Shown here in pieces: positions 1 to 9,400 of a stretch of DNA of 64,000 bases. Source of the DNA: Chitinophaga eiseniae (GTDB lineage: Bacteria; Bacteroidota; Bacteroidia; Chitinophagales; Chitinophagaceae). Each line of letters begins with the position of its first letter. The stretch's first letter is position 1. The stretch lies in NCBI RefSeq assembly GCF_012641265.1, contig NZ_JABAHZ010000001.1, positions 1,178,001-1,242,000 on the forward strand. Reading direction: 5' to 3'. The translations under genes were made by a program, and so were the position numbers. The notes beneath the pieces were generated by a model, which was given only the letters and a program-made list of their open reading frames with translations, ran no database searches and was not told the DNA's origin.

Positions 1-679
1 TTTTTCTCAGCAGGAAATAGCGGTTGATGTTATTCAATAACGTATAGGGCCCTTTGAACAGGAAGGCTGGCAGCCTGTATTGCAGCCGGAAAATATCGAA
101 CCTGGCCAGCGCGTCGAGGTGTCGTTTATTTTCTCCGTAATAACTCATCACCGTATCATTGCCGTAAATGCCTGCTACCGTGGCCCGTGGGAAGTGTGCC
201 CTCATCAGCGCCTGCATGGCGGATGGCAGGTATTCCCTCACATGAAACGGGTTGCGGCTCAGCGACATGTATTTATTGGGAGTGGTTAGCAACAGGCGGC
301 CACCGGGCTTCAATACACGTTTTATTTCCCGCAACAATGCGTGATCATCGCGGATATGTTCTATTACCTGGAAACAGATCACCGTATCATAGCTGTTGCC
401 GGCAATGCCCGTTAGGCGTGGCAGGTGGCAGGTTTGAAAAGAAGCATTGGCGGGAAGTGCGGCTGGTGGTTTCTTTTTATCGACTGCCCGGTAATGGGCA
501 GTATGCCTTGCCAGCAAATCCAGGCTGTATCCTTCTCCACAGCCCAGCTCCAATACCTGCTTGTGTAGCAGGTACTCCATTGGAATAGCCTTATAGGCAA
601 ATACATGCCGCTGAAAAACATAGTTATTTACAAAAGAAGTGTTGTTGATCCGTTCGGCCGTTTTCAATAATGCCAACAT
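1..679 (-). CDS. Class I SAM-dependent methyltransferase, 3' end cut off by the window edge
   Basis: Reading the minus strand from the ATG at 679 gives an open frame of 226 codons that runs off the left edge. Motif I (ELGCGEG, residues 44-50) is the S-adenosylmethionine loop of class I methyltransferases. An acidic residue after the second strand (AVDKK), then YDTVICFQVIEHI and a KPGGRLLLTTPNK segment, match the Methyltransf_11/UbiE-like pattern of small-molecule or glycan-linked methyltransferases. No signal peptide, so cytoplasmic. The substrate cannot be told from the sequence. No clear promoter of the TAnnTTTG type is seen upstream of 679. The missing part is only the C-terminal end. Confidence 0.85.
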   Translation of the reverse strand, partial: MLALLKTAERINNTSFVNNYVFQRHVFAYKAIPMEYLLHKQVLELGCGEGYSLDLLARHTAHYRAVDKKKPPAALPANASFQTCHLPRLTGIAGNSYDTVICFQVIEHIRDDHALLREIKRVLKPGGRLLLTTPNKYMSLSRNPFHVREYLPSAMQALMRAHFPRATVAGIYGNDTVMSYYGENKRHLDALARFDIFRLQYRLPAFLFKGPYTLLNNINRYFLLRK

Positions 680-767
680 AGTAATGCGTCTTTAAATGAA
701 TAATCGGTATCCTGACTATCGTCATTTTACCTGGCATTACTTACTACACACGGATAATGAAAAACCC

Positions 768-2126
768 TTAGTTGCGTTTTGGTAAATTCATGTTATAAAA
801 GATGCCCAGCTGAAAGCCTATCCAGGTTTTCACATTTCCATTACTGCCATAGTTATCGCTGAGCGTATAGGGAGGTTTGGGCAGCGTAAAAAAAGCATTC
901 ATCGCTTCCATACCTGGTTTATCCAGCGCCTGGAATTTGCCATTAAAATCATAATAACGCATGACCATGCGATTAAAGGATAATCCCCCTTGCAGGCTAA
1001 AATGATGGCCTAATTTTTTTTCTGCTATCAGTGCCAGTTTCAAGTGTTGCGTTTTCATCGTGGAAACTAACGTCATAGTGTCCCAGGATTGTTTGAGCTG
1101 GCCGGTAGTCCCTTGCAGGTGTAGCCGCCAATCATCCGACAATCGTATAGAGGTACCTGCGCCCCAGCGCAGGCTGGAATTGCTAAAGTCGCTGCTCCAG
1201 GAGCCGATGCCATACAGAAAAGGGAATCCCAGTTGCACGGTGGGGTTTACATAATTCATTTCATCTGCCGATACGCCGGCGTTGAGCAGGAAGGCAAAGG
1301 GGCGTCGTTCGCTGCTTCCATTCCCTTTCATAGCCGCCGGCCGTTGATAGCGGCTGGCAAAGGTTTCCTGCAGCCATGATTGCAGCGCGCTGGTTTTGCC
1401 GGTAGCAGTTGCCCTGGCCTTATCGGTTATCGGTGGTTTTGTTTTATCCGCAGCCGTATCTTTTCCTGGGACGATAACAGGCATATACTGAGAGGAATCG
1501 TTTCCTTTTTTCCAATGCCATCCCGGACGCCAGGACCATCCGCCCGTTAAGGTCAGTTGCCTGGAACTATCTGCTGGCGGGTATAGCCGGCTAAATGCCG
1601 TGTCTTTTTTTGAAAGCGTCCATGCGGTATCTGCCATGAAAAGACGGATAGCCGTATCAAAGTTGGTGGGTATAGCGGGAGAAGGATATCGTGGAGGCAG
1701 CGTATGTAATTGTTGACGCCATGGGGTAATAAGAGGGGCTGGCGCTTTCGTCTTAGCGGTCATTTTCGTTACCGGATGTGCCGGCGCCGGTTTAGCACCG
1801 GGAGGTGGATTATCAATGAAGATAATGTGTTCGCCTAAAATCGTATAGTAGATACCGGTATATTGCCTGATCTCCGCCAGCAGCTTTGCCATAGACCTGG
1901 TGCCGCTACCCACGCGGATGATACGGCCCGGTGGAAACTTGCGGGTGTTCAGCGAAAAGCGCGCGCCCGTCTGCCGGCTGATTATTCCCAACAGCGAATC
2001 AAACCGGAGGGCAGTTCCCGGAAGCACTACCTGCTTTTGCAGGTTTACTTTTCTTTGTGCGTTGGCAGGGCTGGCGACAACCAGGGCGATTAACACAACT
2101 ATGATGCAGCGGCCAATATTATTCAT
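768..2126 (-). CDS. STN-domain secreted protein with C-terminal beta-barrel-like region
   Basis: The frame stays open up to 2180, but the ATG at 2126 fits better: it gives a clean signal peptide (MNNIGRC...SPANAQ), has GGGATG just upstream and overlaps the fecR stop by 8 bp, suggesting translational coupling. The 452-residue product has a secretin/TonB short N-terminal (STN)-like domain at about residues 27-105, a long Pro/Lys/Thr-rich middle, and from about residue 272 alternating aromatic/polar strands typical of a small outer-membrane barrel. It is the third gene of a sigma-FecR operon. STN domains normally contact anti-sigma factors, so it may be the signal-delivering partner of FecR in place of a SusC receptor. 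Family membership beyond STN is not recognised. Confidence 0.7.
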   Translation of the reverse strand: MNNIGRCIIVVLIALVVASPANAQRKVNLQKQVVLPGTALRFDSLLGIISRQTGARFSLNTRKFPPGRIIRVGSGTRSMAKLLAEIRQYTGIYYTILGEHIIFIDNPPPGAKPAPAHPVTKMTAKTKAPAPLITPWRQQLHTLPPRYPSPAIPTNFDTAIRLFMADTAWTLSKKDTAFSRLYPPADSSRQLTLTGGWSWRPGWHWKKGNDSSQYMPVIVPGKDTAADKTKPPITDKARATATGKTSALQSWLQETFASRYQRPAAMKGNGSSERRPFAFLLNAGVSADEMNYVNPTVQLGFPFLYGIGSWSSDFSNSSLRWGAGTSIRLSDDWRLHLQGTTGQLKQSWDTMTLVSTMKTQHLKLALIAEKKLGHHFSLQGGLSFNRMVMRYYDFNGKFQALDKPGMEAMNAFFTLPKPPYTLSDNYGSNGNVKTWIGFQLGIFYNMNLPKRN

Positions 2127-3105
2127 TACATCCCCTACCACTGATATACACCGTATCTTTTTCGATCCTGCATTGAACATTCAACGTAATTGAGATAACA
2201 TCAAAAATAAATTCCTTCGTTTTATTATCGAAAGAACTGCTCATGGTACAGGCTTCCAGTTTTTTATTTTTAAATACTACACGTATACCATAGGCTTTTT
2301 CCAGTTGTGTGGCCATATCTTTCAGGCTGGCATTGGTAAAGGTGAAGGACTGCAGCGGTGCTCCAACAGCCGGAATGGAATCGGTGATGAAGCGGTGAAG
2401 GGCTTTGTCGTAGCTGCCTGTTTGTCCAGCTTTCAATATGATACCATCTTCGTTCCTGTACATTTTTACCGCACCCGTATTTACCTGTACCCTGATGAGC
2501 TCACTGTCTTCCCTCACACGGAACACCGTACCCAACACCTGCACCTGGATATCTCCCACACGCACCCTAAACGGTTTAGCTGGGTTGGAAGTTACATCGA
2601 AGGTGGCATTACCTGTCAGTTGTACCTCCCGGGTGGTGCCGGAGAAACCGGGCGTGTAAGCAATCGTGCTGCCTGGTTGGATAATAGCCAGCGAGTGATC
2701 CGGTAATATATCCTGTAACGGGGTGTCCTGTGCTGTTCGGGTGATCAGTGCCAGTAGCGGTTGCCCGGTGTTTTTCTTTTGCCAGCCCACATACAGACCG
2801 GTGGCGCCCAACAGCAGCAGCACAGCGGCAGCAATACTCCAGCGGATCGCTTTTATCCTGCCGGAGGATTTAGCCGGCGCCTGTGCGCGGATAGCTGCTA
2901 AAATGATTTGCGGATCAGGAAGCTGCCAGGAAGGGCCGGTGTTGGCGCCCTCCCATACTTTCATAGCCTGTTCAAACAGGCGCCGGTTCCTATCATCTGC
3001 CTTCACCCAATTATCCACAGCCATGGCTTCTTCCGGAGATGCTTCTCCGGAAAGATACTTAGCCAGTACTTCCTCATCTACTTGTATGTGACCGGGACTA
3101 TTCAT
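2119..3105 (-). CDS. FecR-family anti-sigma factor
   Basis: A 328-residue inner-membrane anti-sigma/sigma-regulator. Residues about 10-45 form the cytoplasmic sigma-binding helix region (EEVLAKYLSGEASPEE), a single membrane segment lies near residues 88-107 (WSIAAAVLLLLGATGLYVGW), followed by the periplasmic FecR domain (about 130-235) and the DUF4974 STN-like C-terminal domain (SFTFTNASLKDMATQLEKAYG). It lies 20 bp after the sigma gene and overlaps the STN-protein gene, so the three are one transcript. In this family the periplasmic part receives a signal from an outer-membrane partner and releases the sigma factor. No SusC-type receptor is adjacent. Confidence 0.9.
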   Translation of the reverse strand: MNSPGHIQVDEEVLAKYLSGEASPEEAMAVDNWVKADDRNRRLFEQAMKVWEGANTGPSWQLPDPQIILAAIRAQAPAKSSGRIKAIRWSIAAAVLLLLGATGLYVGWQKKNTGQPLLALITRTAQDTPLQDILPDHSLAIIQPGSTIAYTPGFSGTTREVQLTGNATFDVTSNPAKPFRVRVGDIQVQVLGTVFRVREDSELIRVQVNTGAVKMYRNEDGIILKAGQTGSYDKALHRFITDSIPAVGAPLQSFTFTNASLKDMATQLEKAYGIRVVFKNKKLEACTMSSSFDNKTKEFIFDVISITLNVQCRIEKDTVYISGRGCNE

Positions 3106-3125
3106 CGTTAATAATGTTAGCTATA

Positions 3126-3656
3126 TCAGGAAAAAATGATCACCAGGATAACAATTAAATCTCCCAATTTTTCCCGTAAAATTTTTAATGCTTTGCCCAT
3201 TTGCGCTTCTACCGTTTTTACCGACAGGTTCATTTCTGCGGCAATAGTTGCATACTTTTTACCTTCAAAGCGGCTCTTAGTAAAGATCAGCTGACATTGA
3301 GGAGGCAGTGCAGTTATCTCTCCCATGATACGCTGGTTGACTTCTTTGCCGACCAGTTGATTTCCCTCCTCATAACCTATAGCATTGCTTTCTGTGGTAT
3401 AGCGGTCTCTTATCTTATCGTGCCGTTTTACATTCAGGCAATAATTGTATACGGCTGTATAGAGATACGATTTTACAGATTGTTCTTCGTCGATCGTACT
3501 TCTTTTCTCCCATAGTTTCAGGAACACCGCCTGTACTGCGTCTTTTGCCTGGTCGTTGTCTTTCAGGATTGTAAAGGCATAGCGATGCAGGCTTTCATAG
3601 TAAGTATGAAAGTAGTGTTCTACAAGTGAAACCAGTTTGTCATGACTTTGCTCCAT
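3126..3656 (-). CDS. ECF-type RNA polymerase sigma-70 factor
   Basis: The 176-residue product has sigma region 2 (about residues 15-85, with YAFTILKDNDQAKDAVQAVF and LWEKR) and region 4 (about 115-165, LPPQCQLIFTKSRFEGKKYATIAAEMNLS) with the linker typical of the Bacteroidota FecI-like ECF group. A TTG start at 3674 with AGAGAG upstream is an alternative; the ATG at 3656 is preferred because region 2 needs no extra residues. First gene of the sigma-FecR-STN operon. Its target promoters cannot be told from this window. Confidence 0.9.
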   Translation of the reverse strand: MEQSHDKLVSLVEHYFHTYYESLHRYAFTILKDNDQAKDAVQAVFLKLWEKRSTIDEEQSVKSYLYTAVYNYCLNVKRHDKIRDRYTTESNAIGYEEGNQLVGKEVNQRIMGEITALPPQCQLIFTKSRFEGKKYATIAAEMNLSVKTVEAQMGKALKILREKLGDLIVILVIIFS

Positions 3657-3747
3657 TTCCAGTGGCAGATGCAACTCTCTTTGCTGTTATACCTTTAATA
3701 CACCTTACCCGAAAAATCCCCCTATGCCGGCGAAAAATAATTTTGGC

Positions 3748-5064
3748 TTATTTTTTAATAAATGCTACCAATGCGGGCAGTAACTCCGGGGCCAAAGGTA
3801 AGGGAGCATTTTTATCCGGCCCTATATTATTGTTACTTTTCAGGGTATGCGTCATGCCAGGTACCATCAGCAAGGCGGCTGCAGGCTTGCAGTGGTGCAG
3901 GATATCCAGTTGCGCGGGAGGCACCTGTACATCGGCCGAACCGCCTACCAGCAGTATGGGTGTTTTTACGGAGGCCAGTAAAGTACAGGGCACATACTTA
4001 AAGGTGCTTTTCCAGAAATTATACAGGGAGGGAGCAAAGAGCATTCCTAGGTCGGGGGGTATGGTGGTGGGATTGTTGCCTTGGCTCAGCGTGGCTAAGA
4101 TATTATCCAACTGCTGATTCAGGGAATCGCTCAGGCGTGGTTTTAATTGCATGGCCAGCAGTTTGCTCATGGGTTCTCCCGGGGGACAGAGCAGTACCAA
4201 CCGGCGTAACTTCCTTTCTCCCGCCACTTTGCTGCCTATAAGGCACCCTTCACTGTGCCCCATAACGGTAACGTCAATAAACCGCCTGTCTTGCAGCAGG
4301 TGGTCTACCCAGGCAATGGCGTCGGTAGTAAATTCGTTGAGGGTCGTTTGATCTATCGGTATAGAAAATCCCTGGCTCTCTCCTACTCTGCGTTTGTCGT
4401 AGCGCAGGGAGGCAATACCGCTGGCGGCAAGGCCGGCAGCCAGTTGCTGGTAGGAAGCGCTGTTGGGTAACGGCAGCATCACATTATTCCCATTGCGGTC
4501 GGTGGGACCAGATCCGGCGATGATCAACACTATGGGGACGGCTGTTTTTCCCGGGGGCAGCGTCAGCGTGCCATGGAGCGTACCACCGTCTTTCGTGGTG
4601 ATGGAGTCGGCGCTTTCATTGGATTGCAATACCGGCGCATTAGTCCGGGCTTCTTCTATAAAAAATCCTGTTATCTTATGCTGCTGGCTCAATGCCACTT
4701 TAAACGTAATATACCCGCGGGCAAAGGTATTGGCAGCGAGTATCACGTGCATACGGTCGGCCGGAATTGTTTGCTGGTTGGTGAATGCCACCCACTTGCC
4801 ATAGGCCAGTTCCAACTGTTGCCAGGTACTGCCGAGCAAGGCGGCGGTCAGCTTGTCCTTTACCGCAGGATCCACCGCCTCCCGGGCGGCCTCCCAGTTG
4901 CCTTTGCCGAGTTGTTCAAAGAAGAAGCTGACAACGCTGTCTTTTTGCTGTTGGTCACGCGAAGGTACAAGGGAAGAAAGGCGCAAAGGCGTAGTTTGAT
5001 GAATATAAGATGCTGTTACCATTTGGCTACAGCCTACTATCAATAAGGTTAATAGACGTTTCAT
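3748..5064 (-). CDS. Secreted alpha/beta hydrolase with N-terminal DUF3887-like domain
   Basis: A 438-residue protein with an N-terminal hydrophobic signal (LIVGC at residues 8-12 may be a weak lipobox). Residues about 40-135 resemble the DUF3887 helical/NTF2-like domain often placed before hydrolases. The alpha/beta hydrolase domain follows: an oxyanion-type segment GSGPTDRNG (about 184-192), the nucleophile elbow GHSEG with Ser271, a GGSADVQVP segment carrying the acid, and PGMTH with the likely catalytic histidine. Substrate unknown; probably an esterase or peptidase-like hydrolase in the periplasm. Its start lies 4 bp after the SdpI-like gene stop, so it is the third gene of that operon. 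Confidence 0.8.
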   Translation of the reverse strand: MKRLLTLLIVGCSQMVTASYIHQTTPLRLSSLVPSRDQQQKDSVVSFFFEQLGKGNWEAAREAVDPAVKDKLTAALLGSTWQQLELAYGKWVAFTNQQTIPADRMHVILAANTFARGYITFKVALSQQHKITGFFIEEARTNAPVLQSNESADSITTKDGGTLHGTLTLPPGKTAVPIVLIIAGSGPTDRNGNNVMLPLPNSASYQQLAAGLAASGIASLRYDKRRVGESQGFSIPIDQTTLNEFTTDAIAWVDHLLQDRRFIDVTVMGHSEGCLIGSKVAGERKLRRLVLLCPPGEPMSKLLAMQLKPRLSDSLNQQLDNILATLSQGNNPTTIPPDLGMLFAPSLYNFWKSTFKYVPCTLLASVKTPILLVGGSADVQVPPAQLDILHHCKPAAALLMVPGMTHTLKSNNNIGPDKNAPLPLAPELLPALVAFIKK

Positions 5065-5068
5065 AGTA

Positions 5069-5959
5069 TTAAGCTTGATGAATTAATTTTCTGTAGAGGA
5101 CAAACGAGTATATGATGGGTATCAGCGTGGTAATGACCAGGACAGCCAGCATGATGTAGCGCGACTGATAACCGGTGGCCACTAAGGTAGCGATAAAACC
5201 CAGGGCGCCAAACACGAAAAACAGGACGCCTCCCAAACGATGTGTTTTCTTCCACACCGTATCGTTCCTGAGCGTCCAGGGCGTGCGGATGCCCAGGTAG
5301 CGGTTGGGGCGCACATTGTACAACAGGTTGCCGGTAATGGCAAGAAACACCAGGACAAACTGTGCTATCATTCGTTCCGGGTTGACATGGATACCGGCAA
5401 GCAGTATACAAAGGGGACCGATAGATGTTACCACATGGGTGCTGGCCCAAATGACCACATAGGATTTACGTGCCAGCGGTTTTTCATCGGCATATTTATA
5501 CATGATGGCGTATACCCGGTAAATAAAGATATTCAGTAGCACCAGCAACCCGGCGCCCCCGATGTAAGCCAGTATAGAAGAGCTTCCAGTAGATAACTTA
5601 CCGGCGCCTACGAGCATTTCATAAATCGGGATACCCGTAAACAACAGTACCAGCGCTACTTTCATAATATATAAAGTAGGACCGATGGCTTTGATTTGCC
5701 GGTCGGCGCCGGGCTTTCTCGAGTTTATAAACATAGGGATGCTCATCGCGGCGTATACAATGAGGCTGCCGATCAGCATGGCGCATACGTTTCCCAGCGG
5801 CGACATGTAGGCATTGGCGATCCACTTCCCATCCGCGCCAATTGTGTAGTGCGATGGCAACGTAGGTGGCAGTTGGGTCCGCAGGCATAGGTATACCACG
5901 AAAGGTGCGCCCATAACGGCCAGCAGCGGGATCTCCCTCAACCATTTATTTTCCTTCAT
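5069..5959 (-). CDS. SdpI/YhfL-family membrane protein with DUF1648 domain
   Basis: A 296-residue polytopic membrane protein. The N-terminal DUF1648 block (LPPTLPSHYTIGADGKW, residues about 31-48) and the C-terminal SdpI block (NRYLGIRTPWTLRNDTVWKKTHRLGG) mark the SdpI family, known in Bacillus as the immunity protein and signal receptor for the killing peptide SDP. About six to eight hydrophobic segments are visible. Its start overlaps the ArsR-family gene by 14 bp, the same pairing as sdpR-sdpI of Bacillus. No SDP-toxin gene is visible nearby, so a role in immunity is not shown; membrane stress sensing is equally possible. Confidence 0.8.
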   Translation of the reverse strand: MKENKWLREIPLLAVMGAPFVVYLCLRTQLPPTLPSHYTIGADGKWIANAYMSPLGNVCAMLIGSLIVYAAMSIPMFINSRKPGADRQIKAIGPTLYIMKVALVLLFTGIPIYEMLVGAGKLSTGSSSILAYIGGAGLLVLLNIFIYRVYAIMYKYADEKPLARKSYVVIWASTHVVTSIGPLCILLAGIHVNPERMIAQFVLVFLAITGNLLYNVRPNRYLGIRTPWTLRNDTVWKKTHRLGGVLFFVFGALGFIATLVATGYQSRYIMLAVLVITTLIPIIYSFVLYRKLIHQA

Positions 5960-6248
5960 AACGGGGTGTTATTTTCTTCCTGAGAGGTAGGGTATCGGCG
6001 GTAAACTGCAGCATCCACTTTAATAACTCATCCATCACCGTGGTGTTAAGCGAATAAAACACAAACTGTCCCTTTTTCACGCTGGTCAATAATTCCGCCT
6101 GTTTCAGCAGATCCAGGTGATGCGAGATCGTTGGTTTGGAGAAATTAAAGTGGTCGGCAATCTGTCCCGCCGTCATGTCTTCCTGCTTCAGCAGCTCCAG
6201 GATATCCCGGCGGGTTTTATCATTGAGCGCTTTGAAAACGTTGTTCAT
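5946..6248 (-). CDS. ArsR/SdpR-family winged-helix repressor
   Basis: The ATG at 6248 (100 residues) is chosen over further upstream in-frame codons because it lies just after a perfect operator-like palindrome and starts directly with MNNVFKALNDKTRRDILELL, the usual beginning of the family. The winged helix is visible: LLKQEDMTAGQIADHFNF, then SKPTISHHLDLLKQAELL as recognition helix, then the wing KKGQFVFYSLN. No metal-binding cysteine pair is present, as in SdpR rather than ArsR/SmtB metal sensors. It probably represses its own promoter and the two downstream genes, which encode an SdpI-like membrane protein and a hydrolase. Confidence 0.88.
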   Translation of the reverse strand: MNNVFKALNDKTRRDILELLKQEDMTAGQIADHFNFSKPTISHHLDLLKQAELLTSVKKGQFVFYSLNTTVMDELLKWMLQFTADTLPLRKKITPRYEGK

Positions 6249-6257
6249 CAGATATAT

Positions 6258-6277
6258 ATTTAGACAACTATCTAAAT
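6258..6277 (-). promoter_or_regulatory. Probable operator of the ArsR/SdpR-like repressor
   Basis: Perfect inverted repeat ATTTAGA-N6-TCTAAAT, 10 bp before the repressor start codon and directly downstream of its promoter box, so bound repressor would cover the transcription start. Shape and position are those of ArsR-family autoregulatory sites. Confidence 0.65.
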
Positions 6278-6278
6278 A

Positions 6279-6308
6279 CAAAATTAGGTGAACGGAGGTA
6301 ATCTGCAA
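6279..6308 (-). promoter_or_regulatory. Bacteroidota-type promoter for the sdpR/sdpI-like operon
   Basis: On the minus strand TTG (6308-6306), 19 bp spacer and TAATTTTG (6286-6279) match the Bacteroidota consensus TTG-N19..21-TAnnTTTG. Expected transcription start is near 6275, inside the adjacent palindrome, leaving a leader of roughly 25 nt. Confidence 0.65.
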
Positions 6309-6337
6309 AATATTTTCCCACGCAAAGAAGCAAAGAG

Positions 6338-6456
6338 GCAAAGCAGCAAAGATTGTAGCGAATTTTAAGTCCGCGGCGTTAACGTGATATGTAAACATAT
6401 TATGTAATCTCCCCGCTTTGCGGACTTAAAATTCGCTACAATCTTTGCTGCTTTGC
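6338..6456. repeat. Long intergenic hairpin A with GCAAAG-type short repeats
   Basis: Two perfect 37-bp inverted arms (6338-6374 and 6420-6456) separated by 45 bp. The arms and outer flanks contain iterated GCAAAG units (CGCAAAGAAGCAAAGAGGC) and a GCGTGA/CACGC end, shared with the hairpin at 48.7 kb. It begins about 22 bp after the stop codon of the macroglobulin gene and could act as a transcript 3' end structure; it lacks a T-tract. Confidence 0.85.
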
Positions 6457-6478
6457 GCCTCTGCGTGACACGATAACA

Positions 6479-9400
6479 TTAGGGTTGAATCGTTATCTGG
6501 GCGCCCTCCTGCCAGTGCTTATGCTCCGGCGTATAATACAGGTAACAGTTGCTGGCCTTGGCCTGGTAGTTACCCGGCACATCTGCTTTAAGATCGAGTT
6601 GTACCGTCTTTGTTTCGTTGGGCGCGTATCCCATCCAATACAGCACCAGGTAGTTATCGAAGATTTCGTAATACGCAATTTCCTTCTTGTCCGTCAGCTC
6701 CTTCAGCTGCCAGGGCTGCAGCGACAAGCCAGCCGGGATCCCTATTTTGGCCAGGGACATGGGTTGCAATACATTTTCCCGGTTCTCCACGGAGATGGTC
6801 ATCCGCACCGTTGCCCCTATCTTGGCGACCGTATCACTTAAGCTGGTAGCCAGCCGCAGTGGTGCTTCCGGGTTACCGGGTGGTTGGAGGGTAAAGTACG
6901 ACAGCTGCAGGTTGTAGGGTAATCCGCCTTTGGGGTTACTATAACGGACATTAAAAATGTTGTCACCGGTTTTCATCAATGCCACCACATTGCTGTCAAC
7001 AGCCAATGCATGACCATTCACCTCAAAGTTGAGGCTGCCGGCGCTTTCCGCGGTGCCTTTTATCTTTATATAATCTACTATTGCCTGCAGAGCCAGTACA
7101 GTAGCCTGTGTAGCGCCGTAGCCATAGTAGGTTTTCTCTGATAATATGCGGGAGATGACATCCGCTATCATGCCTATTTTGGGCGATTGCTGCCGGGCCA
7201 ATGCCATGGCGTACAAAGCCCATGTTTCCACCCGCAGCGATGCATCCCTGGAGTTAACGACGGTAGTAGTCGCCTGGAAATGGCCCTTTTCGTATAGCCC
7301 TTGCAGTTGTTCCATGAGATAATCATAGTCCGCGTTATTTTTCATATTACTGGCTGCCAGTGCCATCAGTGCCATCTGGTAAGGATCGCCGGAGGCCAGC
7401 GCTTTTTTAACGGCCGTGGCATATTCCAATTGGATTTCCTTGCCGATACCGGCCTGCGTTAACGCATACACGATATACAGGTTGGCAATGGCATCTGGCA
7501 CGGCAGCGAACCTGTCCAAACCTCTGCGGGACAGCTTAAATCCTCCTGCCCCATCGCGGCGGCTCAACAGGAAATCTTTGGTTCGCGCCAGCATATCTTT
7601 ATCTACATTGATGAACGCCTGCATGTCCGTAAATTCCAATAGCCCATAAGCTGTGAGCGCTTCATGCGCAGGCGTATTGCCAAACCATTCAAAGCCATGA
7701 TCTGCGGTTTCGTAGCTCACCAGCCGTTTGTAGCCTGTTTCCAGGTATTGCATTGCTTTTGCCTCCACTTCCGGGCTCGACTTACCCGATTCCCGCAGGT
7801 ATTTGAGAATTAAAATATTCGGATAGGTAGCGGAAGAGGTTTGTTCAAAGCAGCCATGAGGTTCCTGCAACATCGACTCAATACCATCTAACAGCTGACC
7901 TTCTACGGAGCTAAACACTTTCAGCTGTGCGTGCATGCTTCCAGCCAGTGGCCGGGTAATGCTAAAGGCATGATGTGCTGACTGATCACCGGAAAAAGTT
8001 TGCGTTACGGGGAAGCCTTTCTGGGCCACCGTTATAGGGAGTGACAATACTTCCTTCTCACCGGCGCCTTTCACCGTAAATTTCACAATGCCGGCTACCG
8101 ATGTTATTGCTTCCAATGGGATTAATACCTGGCGGGAGCTGTCGGCCTCCAGGGTTACCTGGCTGGTAAACAGCCCGGTGCTGATGCCTTCGGGTACTGC
8201 GATGCTGATATCAAATACTTTTGTGGCGCCGCTGTTGTTTTTAAGCACCAGTGGTATCCTGGCGCGATCGCCTACCGTGAGGTAAGGAGGAATTTTAGCA
8301 TCCGCCTGCAATGCGTTCCGGGCAGACCAGGTAGTTTCGGTATGCCCCGGCTTTCCGTTCCAGGCAATGCCTTCGGCAATAGCCCGAAAGGTGGTGGCAG
8401 CGTCGGAGTTATAAAACCGCAATGTGGCTACTCCTTCCTTATCTGTTTGCACTACCGGGTTCCAGTAAATGGTTTCACGGAAATCTGTTCGTTCGTCCGT
8501 TTCCGTGTTAGCATAGTGAGGAGCATAAAAACGGCGGGCCACCGTATATGCGTCAACGTTATCACCAATATACCGGAGGCTATAATAATTTCTTTTATGC
8601 AAGCCTACCTTAATACGTTCCCAGTCGCCGTTTTTCGTATTTATGATTATCACGCCATTAGCCCCCTTGGTGCCGTAGATGGCTGTTGCGGTAGCATCTT
8701 TTATAACTTCAATAGAGGTAATATTATTCGGGTTCAGGTTAGCATCCAGTGCGGTCATGGGCACACCGTCTACAATAAAGAGCGGTTGACCGTTGCCGGT
8801 TAAGCCCCTGGCGCCTCTCACCTGTATTTCGGGTGCTGCGCCTGTATTAAACTGGCGGTTGACCACAATGCCCGCTACCCTACCCTCCAGGGCATCTACC
8901 GCATTATTTACCGGTTTGATGGTCACATTCATTTCTTTTCTTTGCACCCCATATCCAACGACTATTACTTCATCGAGTTTTTTATCATCGTTTAATGCCT
9001 CCCACTCCCGGGTTTTGGTGACCTTCTTTAATTCCGCGACGGAAGCGGGGCGCTGTGGACTGGCCAGTTTAAGCGGTGCAACGAAGGGATTATCGCCATG
9101 TTCCAGCATCTTGCGGGTACGGATCGCATTTTCATCATTTCCACTTTGTTCGATAACAATGGTTACCGGCTGTTTGGAATGCAGCGGTTTTGCGGCAAGA
9201 TAGTACCCTACCTGCCCCTCCAGGTCGGAGAAGAAAAACGTACCATCCTCGCCGGTATTCATCTGCCGGGCTTTCCCCTGGTTGCTCATCTGTATCAGGA
9301 ATACGCTGGCTTTTACAGGATGTCCTTCATTATCACGAATGGTACCACTCACCACATATCCCCCGGTAGGCATATATTTAAGCGATTTACCGCCCTCCAC

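Noticed and set aside
6338..6456. Hairpin A as terminal inverted repeats of an insertion sequence or MITE
   Set aside because: No transposase lies between the arms (loop is 45 bp) and no target-site duplication could be recognised, so a mobile-element label is not supported.
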